A stretch of DNA of 64,000 nt, from NCBI GenBank assembly GCA_030789695.1, contig CM061133.1, positions 97,793,128-97,857,127 of the forward strand. Direction: 5' to 3'. Positions 20,667 through 32,478 of this stretch are shown here, in pieces (position 1 is the stretch's first letter; every line of letters begins with the position of its first letter). Source of the DNA: Scilla litardierei. Lineage: Eukaryota; Streptophyta; Magnoliopsida; Asparagales; Asparagaceae. The translations under genes were made by a program, and so were the position numbers. The notes below the pieces were generated by a model that saw only the letters and a program-made list of their open reading frames with translations, made no database searches and was not told the DNA's origin.

Positions 20667-22866
20667 ATGCCGCCCCGGACACGGCCACGGTCGAGGAGAG
20701 CTTCCGCCAAGCGGAAGCGGCCGGATGAGCCCGGCCCCTCCCACGAGGTGGAGGACTCTCCTCCGCCTACACCACCACACCCCGTTCACCCCGCACAGCC
20801 TGCAGACCCCGCACACCCCGCACAGCCTACAGAGCCCACTCACCCCGCACAGCCACTCCATGTCGACCCATTACCACCACCGGCTCCACTTGTCGGGCCG
20901 CTGGGGATTACGTTCCGGGACGACGCACACCACGTCGTTTTTGAGCACATTTCCCAGCGCTCGATTGTACCCTCCAGGTTCGCACACCTTGCAGACCTAG
21001 GACACCTGGGGGTACTTGAGGGGATGCTCACGTTGTATGACAACGTGGGCTGGCGAGATTTTTTCCAAGTGTCGGCGGACACCTTTGTCCGTCCGACACT
21101 TGAGGTTCTTAGTTCTATTGCCCAGACCGACGAGGGATGCTCGTTTAGGTTTATGGACCGGGAGTGCCAGGTCACTCTTGGTATGATGAGAGCATTCTTT
21201 TCGTGGCCCGATGTCCCCGGGGCCGACCGTGGTTACGCCCCCACTCACATTCCCCCTCCTTCCTTCGATTCACACGCTTTCTGGGCCCGGATCACGGGTT
21301 TACCAGCTGCCTTTGACCCTAGTAGGGCCAAGGCCTCGGCCATCGTCCATCCCTGCCTCCGCATAGCTCAGCGCCTTATGGCGACTACCTTTTTGGTGAG
21401 GTATGAGCCTGGGACGATGTCCACGCCAGAGCTTTATATGCTCTATGTGATGACGCGTCCCAGAGTTCTAGCTAGGGAGAGTGACAATTTGGTCCCCACC
21501 GTCGTGATTGATATTGCGAGCTGGTTTTTGGACCACATCATCGTATCGGTGGGCGCTCGCTCACCGATATGTTGCGGCGGTCTGATCACCCTGCTCACCC
21601 TGATGACCGGCGAGGACCTACCTGCCGACTTGCGTCGTCCACCGGGCCCCACTTCACTGTCTATAGACGTCATGGCCCGGATGAAGATGCTTCGTCCGCA
21701 CGGCCAGCGACACTAGGTTTGGTTGCATGGTCCCTACGGTGCTGATTACATGATCCTTCCGAGCCCAGCTCAGACACAGATAGCACCAGCACAGGTGGAC
21801 TGGCTTCCGGCGATGGATCTCCTAATCCCAGCCGCCTACGTGCTCGAGGCCGAGGAGGCTGAGCAGGCTGGGCAGGCACACGCTGCACCCTTTGACCCCG
21901 TGGCCCCTCAGCAGCCTGATATTTCTGCTGCTCCCGACACCTCTGTCCACACTTCTGCCGGTGTCGGGAGTACACTCGCTGAGACCACCTCCACCACCAC
22001 CCCTGCCACCACCACTCCCACCACAGCTGGCCCTCTATCCGTTGAGCCCGCACCCCTCTCTCTTTCCCGAGCGCCCACCTACTTTTGTTGAGAGTGGAGA
22101 GCCTTCTTTCGCTACGGTCGTGGAGACCATGGCCAGTATGATCTCCGCTGGGATTTCACCTTTTGGACCCCACACTGCCTCCCCAGCGGTTGTCACTTCT
22201 GTCTCCACCGCAACCGTACTTTCTGAGAGTGTCGTGACGTCTGTCCCCACTTCTGTGTCACTGGCCTCTCTTGCCGCCTCGTCGCCACTTTTATACTCCA
22301 CTTCCGCTGTTGCTGCTTCCACCTCACACCAGCCTGCGCCCCTGCCTCGCACTGAGGCTAGGCCCCCACTTGTGAGCACAGCACCCTTCCTCCACATGCC
22401 TGCTGAGCCCATCCACTACACCACCCGAGTTCGCCAGCCCCATCATGCACAACACAGACATGTGCCTCCCTCTGCACCACCTCACCCCGACACTGTACTT
22501 CAGAGCATTCGTGCTCTCGAGGGGGCGGTGAGTGGCCTCAGAGGTGACCTCAGGACCATGTCTGCTACCGTCACCGCTATGGCCAGCCGCTTCGACCTAC
22601 TTCTGGGCATTCACTATTGCCTCACCCAGATTCTCGACCGGCTTCCTCGCGTACCCACACCCACCCAGCAGGTACCCACCCCCACTCCTGCACACACCCA
22701 GCCTGCTACCACACCCACACCCACCCAGCAGGTACCCACCTCCACTCCTGCACACACCCAGCCTGCTACCACACCCACTACCACACCCACCCAGCAGACT
22801 GTTCCCCAGCCACCACCACCACCACCTCCGCCTCAGGACGGAGACAGTGCAGCCCCACCCTCTTAG
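20667..22866 (+). pseudogene. Athila-like ORF2 (ATHILA ORF-1-like accessory protein), disrupted copy A
   Basis: It starts MPPRTRPRSRRASAKRKRPD, a basic nuclear-targeting-like N-terminus, followed by a Pro/His-rich linker. A conserved globular region of about 230 residues follows (PLGITFRDDAHHVVFEHISQ ... FMDRECQVTLGMMRAFFSWP ... ICCGGLITLL), then a low-complexity Ser/Thr/Pro region and a short helical segment (SIRALEGAVSGLRGDLRTM). TAG at 21714-21716 replaces a Trp codon kept in B and C, and a frame change occurs near 22060. A direct repeat of about 60 bp (about 22660-22780) duplicates the PTQQVPT...PATTPT segment. The globular part resembles the plant ATHILA ORF-1 family; that match is from memory. 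There is no evidence that it is an envelope glycoprotein. Confidence 0.78.
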
Positions 22867-24804
22867 GCACCCTTGATGCCATTTATCTTTTATGCTGTCA
22901 TGCTGCCCATCTCTGCTTGGTCCTGATGATTTTTACCCACCCCCTCCCCTCACTATTTTGGGTCCATTTTCTGATCATATCTTTCTATATCATTTTTGGG
23001 AGAGAGGGAGAGATTTTTGGTATCACACTCTTATATCTGATTCACTCTTATATCTGCATGCATCATGTCCGCATCATATTTTCGTTTTGTTATTTTTATT
23101 TCTTTTTCATCCTGCATGCATCCTCACCTACCCCTCACATTACACGTCTCTCGGTGTGCCACACTTCGCATATTGAGGACACTGTGCACTTTAGCTTGGG
23201 GGAGTGAGTTCTCACGTTCTTTTCGATTTACCACCTTTATTTTTAGTTTTTTCACGCCATTTTCCGCATTTGCACTCATTTTCATCACTTTTTCTTTTTT
23301 ACCATGCATCACGTTTTCCTTATTTTCTTTGTGTGCTGCATTGTATTTAGTTTTATTTTCCCTCTTTATCTTTATTTCTTTTCATCTCATGCTAGAGATG
23401 ATTTTTCTGTGATGATGATGACGTGGAGTTAGCTTTCTCTATATGCATGCTATATTTGTCATGTCTTAGCTTTTATTTCTGATATCATATGCTGTGATCT
23501 ACCTCGCATTTAGAGATAGTAACCCACACTTTCTCCGCATGAAAATGGATGAAATTTTATTATTAGCTGAGTCTGAATATTCATATGTATGCTATCGCAG
23601 AAAATACACCAAGATTCACGCATTGAATGCTTATATCTGGAGTACCGTTTTCTTTTCCTATATCACTTCTATTTGCATGATTTGTACACTTCACTTCAGG
23701 ATGATTAAATGATGTTAGCTATGATAAATCTGGATTAGTATTGCTTTTTTGTGATCGAAACTGAGTGGATTAGATTACCCTGCTGAAGTTGTCGTGCACG
23801 TCTTATAGAGTGAACTCAGAGACATATTTATTTCTTTCTCCACATATCTTAAACATTAATTCTCTATTTTAAAATCATTGGTGAATCTCCCCTTAGCGAT
23901 TCTAGTATTTGGCATTTCCCCCGTTATTAAAATCCTAGCTCCAAATTTCCCCAAACTAAAAAGAAAAAGAAAAATTCTTGTATATCCTTCTTTCTCTTAG
24001 ATTTGGGATCATTGTGTATATATGCTATTAAAAAAACAAAAAAAGAGAGAAAAAGAAAAGAAAAAAAAAGAAAAGAGAAAAGAATCTCAATAAACGATCC
24101 CATCTCATATACTCTCTCTTTCTTCCCTCTTTTTGTTTTTATTTTTATTTTCTTTTGCATTTGGAGCTTCAAAAGAAATGAGGAATGTAAATACACTTTT
24201 GTATATGCCACCCCGCTTATAGATAAGCATGGGGGAGAGAATCCAATGATGTGTGAGAGAGTGACTACTTGACGGTGCACGACAACCTAGGCTAAGTAAT
24301 ATTCTGTACTCGGTGAGATTGTTTTAGCTTCACGAAATCCAGAAATCTACGCCTAGCATTCATTTCATGAAATCCACGCTTTTCTATTCTTTCTATTCTA
24401 TTGCGTGATATTCTTATACTCCTCATAGAAAGCATTCAATTGAAAAGTGTGTGATCTGCGATATTGTATACCGCTTTAAATGATTCAGACGATGTTAATC
24501 TTAGAATTATTCCGTTTTTCATGCTATATCAATATTCTTGGGTTTTCTATCTCTATTTGCACCATTATACTATGATATCGAAATAAAAGTCTTTGACAAG
24601 TATTTTACATTCGGTGCATGCTATATGAGTAAGCAAAACCCATGTCCTGAGAAAAATGATCTAGCAGCTTCCCTCTTCGCCTTCTTCGCTTTCTTCTTCG
24701 TTTTTTGTTTTCCGTTTTTCCGTCGTTTTCATTTTCTGAATCCACCAGGTTCGCCTTTTACTTATCTTCCTCGAGGACGAGTAAGAGGTAAGCTTGGGGG
24801 ATTT
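22867..24804 (+). other. 3' non-coding region of element A with three polypurine tracts
   Basis: No coding frame is supported. Three AGCTTGGGGGA-like purine tracts occur: 23193-23204 (preceded by attgaggacactgtgc), 24225-24238 (AAGCATGGGGGAGA) and 24790-24802, which abuts the 3' LTR and is preceded by ctcgaggacgag. The last is the functional PPT by position. A purine-rich A/G stretch lies at 24028-24082. Confidence 0.75.
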
Positions 24805-25162
24805 TGATCACTCCGTATTTTACACCTTTTTTCCGCATGTTTGCATGCCATTTAGATTGCTCAAATCATGTTTTTCACGATTTATCGACAATATTACGAT
24901 ACTTTTCACGATTTGTTGTTTTTGTCGTATTTCAGGAGATTTGGAGCGATTTGGAGTGATTCCAAGATACACCTACTCCGGAGTGTCACCGACGACTTCC
25001 CCGAGGGGTATTTTGCTATTGGAGAGGAGCGGAAGAAGAAAGAACGTCGTAGGAGCGACGAGGAGGCAAAAACACACAGAATGGGCATTTTCAGTGTCTC
25101 ACTCGGCCGAGTGAAGGAGTCACTCGGCCGACTGACGAGACCCCGCTCGGCCGGCCAGATCG
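24805..25162 (+). repeat. 3' LTR of element A, segment 1
   Basis: It starts TGATCACTCCGTATTTTAC just after the PPT and runs to GATCG, where an LTR fragment interrupts it. It contains the first palindromes (from about 25098). Confidence 0.88.
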
Positions 25163-26930
25163 TGTTGGATCTGGATCGTAGCATAGATGGGGGGTGAATA
25201 GGCTAATAAAAAATATTCGTGCAACCCACGAACAATCCCACACAGTTATAGGCACAGACAGTGCAATAAAAAAGCAATCACATAATACGCATAGATATAC
25301 CCTGGTTCGGTCGTCCCCACGACCTACTCCAGCCCCCGAAAGCAACTACTAGATAGATATGTAATCAAGTACAGCTACAATGAGTCAAGATCCCAAATCT
25401 ACTCTCACCTAGCTCGTACGCACACCACGTGCTCTACACTATCAATCTAGTCAGATGCTCTCCCTCCGTGACGACTCCCAAGTCGTCAGGTCCCCAAAAG
25501 TAACACAAAAGGTAATGTTTCCCCTACGAGGATCTAACACAACAACTACAAAAAATAATAATAAATAGTGTTTAGGAATCTCAGTTTGTGTAGCGGCGAT
25601 GTCCTCGTCTGTCAGTACGGGTCAGATCTCGTCTGACGTAGATGTAGTCTCTGATGTCCCCTCAATAGTTCGACTCCCCTCTCGATGAGACGTGCGCCCT
25701 TCGCCAAAGATTGAAACTTGCGACACCTCACCCAATTAATTTTCTCCCAACAAATCTTGTGTGCATGTGCCCAGGCTCTCTGAAATATTTCGGGTGCCAC
25801 TCAAAAATTGTATGAAACTTTCGGCTGCCCTTTTTGTGCACTACTCTTGATTGAAAGCACAGACAAAATTCCTTAGCTCTTGATAACCCTAGTCACAGGA
25901 AACAGGATGGCCGGCCTCTTGGGTTTATTGATTTGAGAACAAAAAAAATCTTTGCTGCTCTTTGAGATGTGCCTGCACAATCAAAAGACAGAAAATGTAA
26001 CCCTTTTTTTGTTAACTAAGAAAGAGGCTTACCTTGGGATTTTGTATAGGCCTGGGAATTTTTAATGAAAGCTCCTCTGAGATTTTTCAAAGCATCTAAA
26101 AGAAACAAGATTGAGAGTTCCTGATTTTAATCCATGTGTGTGTGCCCTGGGAAGATATTTTTCAAAACAAAAACAACTGGCCTTTGAAGAACCAAGTGCT
26201 CCTGTGAAATATCAACGGCCTGCAATCAAAAAACCCTCAAAAACAAACTGTTTTGAAAATCCCATGAATAAAAAAATTCGGCTGCCTTAATAACTTGAAG
26301 TCAAAGTGCTCCTGGGAAAAACAATGAAACAAAAACACAATTCGGCTCCTTTTATTTGCAACTTGTGGAGAAAAAACCTCTATGAAGAGTTCGGCTGTGT
26401 ATATTGGATGCGCCTCCAATAATTCGGCTCTATGTCACCTTTTTTTTGTTTGGCTCTTGGGAATTCTGGGTGATGTATTGATGTTTGATGACCGACTCCC
26501 CTCTACTTTTCATTTACATCATGCATCCTAGTTTTAGGTTGACGAGGCGGCGCCTGCAAAATAAAAATACACCAAAGCACAAAAATTTCTCTTTAAGGAT
26601 TAAAACAAAAACTCCAGGAGATGGCCTCTGTGAAGAATTAGAGAGGAGGTGCGGCTCTTATTTTTTGATTTTCGGCTCCCCTGTGAAATTCGGATGCCCT
26701 ATATCATAAAAAATGTGAAGGGTGCGGCTTCACAAGAGGAGTCAAATTTTCGGCCGCCACTAAAAATTCGACAGGCACCCTTGATTTTTCAAAGGGGTTA
26801 GGTCTTTTTATTTTTGAAGGAGATGCATATTAAAAATTGGCCGGCTTGGAGATATCAAAAGCACCCCACAAAAAAATGAGCAGCTCTTCTAAATGGGCTT
26901 TTGGGTTAGTGCTCTTTAAAAAAAATTGAA
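25163..26930 (-). mobile_element. SIRE-type LTR fragment inserted in the 3' LTR of element A
   Basis: On the + strand it starts TGTTGGATCTGG...GGGGGGTGAATAG, the same organisation as the reversed 3' end of the SIRE LTR at 12929; I infer a - strand LTR of a related family. Bases 25800-26760 contain about ten degenerate TTCGGCT(C/G)C motifs. No coding frame is seen. The insert is flanked by 25131-25162 and 26931-26962, a 32-bp direct repeat of the host LTR with one mismatch, instead of a 5-bp duplication. The right end has no clear CA terminus unless the repeat itself is counted. Confidence 0.6.
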
Positions 26931-28120
26931 ACCGACGAGACCCCGCTCGGCCGGCCAGATCGGACACGCTCCAAGCGTGCACTCGGCCGAGCATCAGAAG
27001 CCCACTCGGCCGAGTGACGTATCCCGTCCGCCCGAGTGGCACTCAGACGACGCCCCTCAAAAAGAGCCAACTTACTGTTTTTCGTCAGTCTGAGCAGCAG
27101 AAGACCCACTCGGCCGAGTGGCAATTGCCGACCGCCCGAGTGAAGATAAGCCCATCGGCCGAGTGACGACAACTCACTCGGCCGAGTGACGCCCGAAGTG
27201 AAGACCCCCAAGACCCCGGACTTACTGGAAATTCTCAAGGTCTTTCACTCGGCCGAGCGACTTTTTTCACTTGGCTGAGTGAGCCGAGCGCCTGTAGCGG
27301 AAAACACGATTTTGGAGCTACGCAGGGGCAGTTTGGTCACGAATTTTTGGGCAGTTTTGGGGGGTATTTAACCCCTGATTCTAACCTAGTTTAGGGAGCT
27401 TTTTCCTTGCTTTTGGCAGCCTTTTTAGATTAGACTTTTTAGAGTTTTATTCTTGTGATTGGAGAGGAGAGAAAAGTTCTATTTGGTTGGATTCTTGGAA
27501 AGCTACATTGGTTTGTCTTCCTCTCCATTAAAAATCCTATTTTTATTGTTGTTTTGAATATTGCCATGAATTTCATTGCTATTTCTATTGATTATTCTTT
27601 TATTAGCAATATGATTTGTGAGTAGTCTTAACGTCTTAGGGCGTGGGGACGAACCCTACGAGCCCAATTTCCGATTTGTGATGATTTGGTAGAACTATTG
27701 CTAGAATTGCTATTAGGGTTAGTTTGGGATCGATATATTACGGATAGTTAGGTGTTCATACCGATTGGGATTTGCAAGAGATTGGATCCCAATTCGATAG
27801 GAAACCCTAGAAATCCGAATTGGGTTGAAATTGAGTTTCCGTAGTATCGGTTTGCAAGAGATTGGACCGATACTAGGGTTCTCGGTTGCAATTCTATACC
27901 GATACTCGTTTGCAAGAGATTGGACGGGTAGGAACTATCCCAACCTAGGTCGCAGCCCGAGTTTGCACGAGAGTGGGCTCGGGATGCGATTGAACGATGA
28001 CGTTGATACTAATGCTAGCTTGCCTAGGCTAGGGTTTGCAAGAGATTGACCCGAACCTAGGTTCGCTATAGACCGACAACAGCGCGAGAGCGTGAGCTAG
28101 GTTTTACATTCAGTTGCAAC
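26931..28120 (+). repeat. 3' LTR of element A, segment 2
   Basis: It resumes the host LTR with the 32-bp repeat and carries the rest of the palindrome array (to about 27290), GTATTTAACCCC and a single copy of the 164-bp unit. The five-hairpin array lies at about 27763-28066. It ends in the target duplication GCAAC (28116-28120) of Copia1. Here H2 has the perfect stem TAGTATCGG/CCGATACTA, while in H5 one loop base is lost. Confidence 0.88.
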
Positions 28121-28727
28121 TGAAGGATCCTGCCAAAACAGAGTTAGGATCGATAACATGAAGTTTAGACTTACGCTTGCGTACGCGGCACGGTAGTCTA
28201 CGAACTTCGCCTTCGGATTCGCCACGACGGATCGAGTCTACTCACGAACGGAGTAAGGCTACTAATCCCACAATCTAAATCTCTATTTTAGATTAAGAAC
28301 TTGGATGGAGGGAGAGGAAATATTTCTGCAGAGCTTCGCTATGAAGAAGATGCATGCATGAATTTCATGCAAAATGTGTAAGGAAAATGGCTACCCTTGG
28401 GTCTTATTTATAGCCCCCAAGGTAGTTATTTTAGGGTAAGTTGTTCCTTTGGAACAACTTAATTAAGGTGTACCATGATACATGGCACATTATAAGCTTA
28501 AGTTGTACCATATGCATGGTACAACATAAGCTTAAGATATTCCCCCTTTATTAGCCATATGTCGCATGCACTTATGCATATATAATGCGACTTTCCCGCT
28601 CATACAGAGATCCTCTCCGCAAGGGAACAGATTCCCTTTGCACATGACTTCGTGTGCGCGACGTTCGAGGTCCGTATTCCCTCGTACATCCCCCACAAGG
28701 GTGTACAAACGTCTTCCATATCCAACA
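28121..28727 (-). repeat. 3' LTR of Copia1
   Basis: On the - strand it starts TGTTGGATATGG at 28727 and ends GGCAGGATCCTTCA. The TATA box CTATAAATA is at 28413-28405. Upstream of it (28438-28525) are the palindromes AAGTTGTTCC-ttt-GGAACAACTT and GTTGTACCAT-atgc-ATGGTACAAC. Confidence 0.94.
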
Positions 28728-29814
28728 TCTCCCACTCACACTTGCGGGGATTGTAAGAGAACGTCTTTCCCTTAGTTCTTTCATCTATCATACCGAGAAA
28801 TAGACCGTGCGACCGTCATGCGCGTAGAGTCTGTTGTTGTGCACTTGTTAGAGATACACAACGACCTCGAAGGTGCAAAGTTGAGTAGTTCAACGCATGC
28901 TTTACCCTAGATTATTTCTTCACATTTTCTTGTACTTTATATTCAACAATTGAATCCCATCTGGATTACAATTGGCTGGCCAGCTTTGAATCATTAAAGT
29001 CCAAATGCGAATATGAAATCAATCTTCCTCTTCTTGCGAACCTTTTGATCTTGACTTGATTCGCTTTTCTAACGTGCCCCGCCGAGCCGAATTACCATAG
29101 CCCATTAGTAACACGCTAAGATAGCGATCATCTCGTCAAATCTAAAGGAACCAATTGGAGTCCTTGAGGGTAAGAGTTAAGACCCATATGGCCTTTGAGT
29201 CTCACATAATAGCAAACACTATTGCTACTAACTCAGTGGTCGAAATGCATACGTGGTATGAACACGTATTACAACATCACTCCTTTCCCAGGGAGAGTAT
29301 GTCTTAATGATGTTGTACGGATGAAAGATCAGACACCATAGTGCCTATCTTTTGAGTCCCCTTACTACTCAGGAAATATTCCCGGACTCTCATCCTGCAT
29401 AAGACAGATAGGATTATAAAATCCAATGAGATCTTTTTATCCTTGTGATACAGATCTCAGATCTTTTGTAAGCATCCATATGATGCAGATCTTTCATTCG
29501 ACTATCTTGTTAAAGTCATGACTCTAAATCATTCGTCTAATGATTTTGACTTTAAACTAGTCTCATCTCTATCTTATCCATCTGATAAGATAAGGCGGTT
29601 GCTCATGTGAGAGAGCCAACCTTAATCTGTCCGACATACACACAATTCAGCTGAGATTTCAAAAATGTACACAAACATTTCTTAAGAAATTCATATGCAA
29701 TGTTGGAAAAAGAACTTATTCTTTTATTAATTTTGATCATTTCTTAGACATGGGAATATATATTTGGTACAACTCAGCCCATACGCAATCCTTGAGATGA
29801 TAAGTGTTTATAAA

Positions 29815-32478
29815 ACACATTTCTGGGGATCGCTTTCGTAAGCTGATCCTCTATCGTCTCATGCGTAGATATGTACCTTATGTCTACCTTCTTGGTTTTA
29901 TCATAGTCTTTTGCAAATCTGCAGTTCCTTTAAGATACTGCATTATCCTCTTAACCGCTTTCCAGTGTTCTTGCCCTGGGTTGGATTGGTAACAGCTTAC
30001 CATTTCCAACGGCAAAACAGATGTCCGGTCTCGTACACACCATAGTGTACATAAGACTATCAACTGCACTGGAATATGGAACTTTTTCCATAATTTCCTT
30101 TTCCTTTTGGTTCTTTGGACACGATTCCAGATATAAGTTATCGCATATGCTTATATGAATATCAATGGACTTGCAGTCCTGCATATTAAATCGTTCTAGG
30201 ACCTTCTTTATATAAGTCTCCTGTGAAAGAGAAAGAAGTTTCTTCGAACGATTCCTTGAAATCTTAATTCCAAGGATATATGCGGCTTTTCCTATGCCTT
30301 TCATCTCAAATACTGATGAAAGCCAAGCCTTGATACTCATTACAAAGCCCTTGTCATTTCTGGCTATTAAAATGTTATCTACATATAGATACATGATAAT
30401 ATACTTGCTTTTAATCCTCTTGATATATACTCAGTTATCTTCATCAAGCATGGAAAAAATCCATTTGATAAGACAACTTCTTGAAATCGTATATACCATT
30501 GCCTCGAGGATTATTTAAGACCATATATGGACTTACGAAGTTTACAAACCTTATGTTTGTTTCCTTCTTTTACAAACCCTGTTGGTTGTTCCATATAGAT
30601 CTCCTCGTCCAATTCTCCATTGAGAAAGGCAGTCTTTACATCCATCTGATGTAATTCGAGGTATAAGCAAGCTACCATTGCGAATCAAGGTAAAACGCAC
30701 AACAGGTGAGAAGTTTTCTTTGTAGTCTATCCCTTCCTGTTGCGTAAAACCTTTCGCGACAAGGCGAGCTTTATATCTATCTATAGAGCCATCAGCCTTA
30801 TGCTTGATCTCGAGAACCCATTTGTTCCCAATTGCTCTATGTCCTCTGGGTGAGTTAACTAAGTCCCAGACTTGGTTAACTTTTATGGATTTCAATTCCT
30901 TCTTCATCGCTTCCATCCATTTGTCTTTTGCAGGGCATGATGTGGCATATTTGAGATTCTTCAAGTCCTTATTGACTCGAATTTAGATCAATTCTAATAT
31001 CACTCCCACTTGAAATGTTGTTAGAATTGCTCCCACTTGGATCATTATTCCCGTATGGAATAGGATAATCGTCATTCGTATAATCCATTGGTGAAGGTTG
31101 AAAAGTATTTTCGTTTTCACCAAGAATTCTCCCACTCGAATGAGGTAATCCTTCTTGATCACAAATCTCAAATAGAGATAAGTCCTGACTTATCTCGCCC
31201 TGTCTTGGAAACTCGTTTTCCAAGAAAGTGACATCCCTCGACTCAAACTCAATTAGCACACCATTGTCTTCCTGACTAACAAAAACATAACCTTTGGAGT
31301 TTAATGCGTATCGTTTAAAGATACATTTCCTTCCCCATGGCCCAAGTTTGCCATACTTATGGGAGGAAATATGTGCGTTGAATGCACAAACTCAAGGTAA
31401 AATGTTTAAGTTAGGAGACCTTTGGTTCCACAACTCATAAGGAGTGGAGCTAACTGATTTCGAGGGTACGCGGTTTAAAATGAAAACGGTTGTCAATAAT
31501 GCATCACCCCAGAAGGTGATTGGCAAGTTAGCTTGCGCCATCATTGAACAGACCATTTTTCATTAAAGTCCTATACCTCCTTTCTGCAACACCAATTTGT
31601 TGAGGAGTATAAGGCATAGTTACTTGATGTACTATGCCTTTTTCATCACAAAGTTCCTTTAAACTTGTTGATTGATATTCACCGCCCCTATCGGTTCGCA
31701 TGACCTTAATCTTGCGATCTAATTGATTCTCCACTAAACTCATATAGTTTTTAAAGCAGGTTTAGTGCTTTCACTTTTGTGGGATATCAAATAGATATTA
31801 CCGAATCGGGTGAAATAATCAATTAAAAGTGATGAAATAGGACTTCCCGCGTCTTGTCTTGACATTCATCGGACCATATATGTCCGAATGGATAAGCGGT
31901 AATGGAACCTTGGCCCTTGTGCCGGTTCCAAACGGCTTGCGACAAGATTTCCTTTCAAGGCAATGTTCGCAGGTCGACATTTCAACCTTTGAAACATTGG
32001 ATAGAAGGCCACGTTTGGCAAGTCTATCCATACGCGTTGGTCCAATATGACCAAGCCTTGATTGCCAACAAATTATATTAGACTCATTAGTCAAAGAATT
32101 TGTCATAAGGAAATGAGAAATCATACATTGTACTTATTACAATGAATCCTTTAAATACATAACCCAGAACCAATAAAGGAATTATTACAAAAATAGGTCC
32201 ATATTACAAACATGAAGGAACCAACCATTAACCAAGACCCAATAAATTTACCACAATTTTAATATTCCTTTGAATATATGGAATGAAGAGAACATCATGA
32301 AGTAGGATAGTGCGGCCGTTGTCCAAGACAAGCTTGCGAGTCCTAACGCCTTTCACTTCAACACGTGTGTTGTTTCCTACATTGATCCACTTCATTCCTT
32401 GAGTATCCGGTGATACTCCACGAAGGACCGTCTGTCCTTTGCTATGTGGTCGGTGGCACCTGAATCAATTATCCCAAA
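29815..32478 (-). pseudogene. Copia1 pol remnants
   Basis: Separate frames give the GAG-pre-integrase/integrase N-terminus (31819-32124), the integrase core (31528-31743; TPQQIGVAERRYRTL), the integrase-RT linker (30969-31259), the RT start (30551-30964; [20 protein letters not shown]) and the RT palm (29951-30394). The RT active site reads YVDN instead of YVDD (30374-30385). The protease is shifted just before DSGATD by an extra base near 32470. After the GTAD segment the sequence jumps straight to the AKDYDKTKK segment, which lies about 350 bp further on in Copia2. The RNase H catalytic region is therefore gone (junction near 29922). It cannot make a working polymerase. Confidence 0.9.

Noticed and set aside
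20667..22866. Reading ORF2 as a retroviral-type envelope
   Set aside because: There is no signal peptide, transmembrane segment or fusion-peptide-like stretch; the N-terminus is basic and the protein resembles the ATHILA ORF-1 family.
24028..24082. Purine-rich A/G stretch as a fourth polypurine tract
   Set aside because: It is not conserved as a G-rich tract in B and C and is not next to a GAGGAC motif or an LTR; it is more likely simple sequence.
28532..28791. Short frames at the 28.6-kb LTR edge (also at 35818-36009)
   Set aside because: The same frames occur in both Copia1 LTRs and cross the LTR boundary; they are chance frames.
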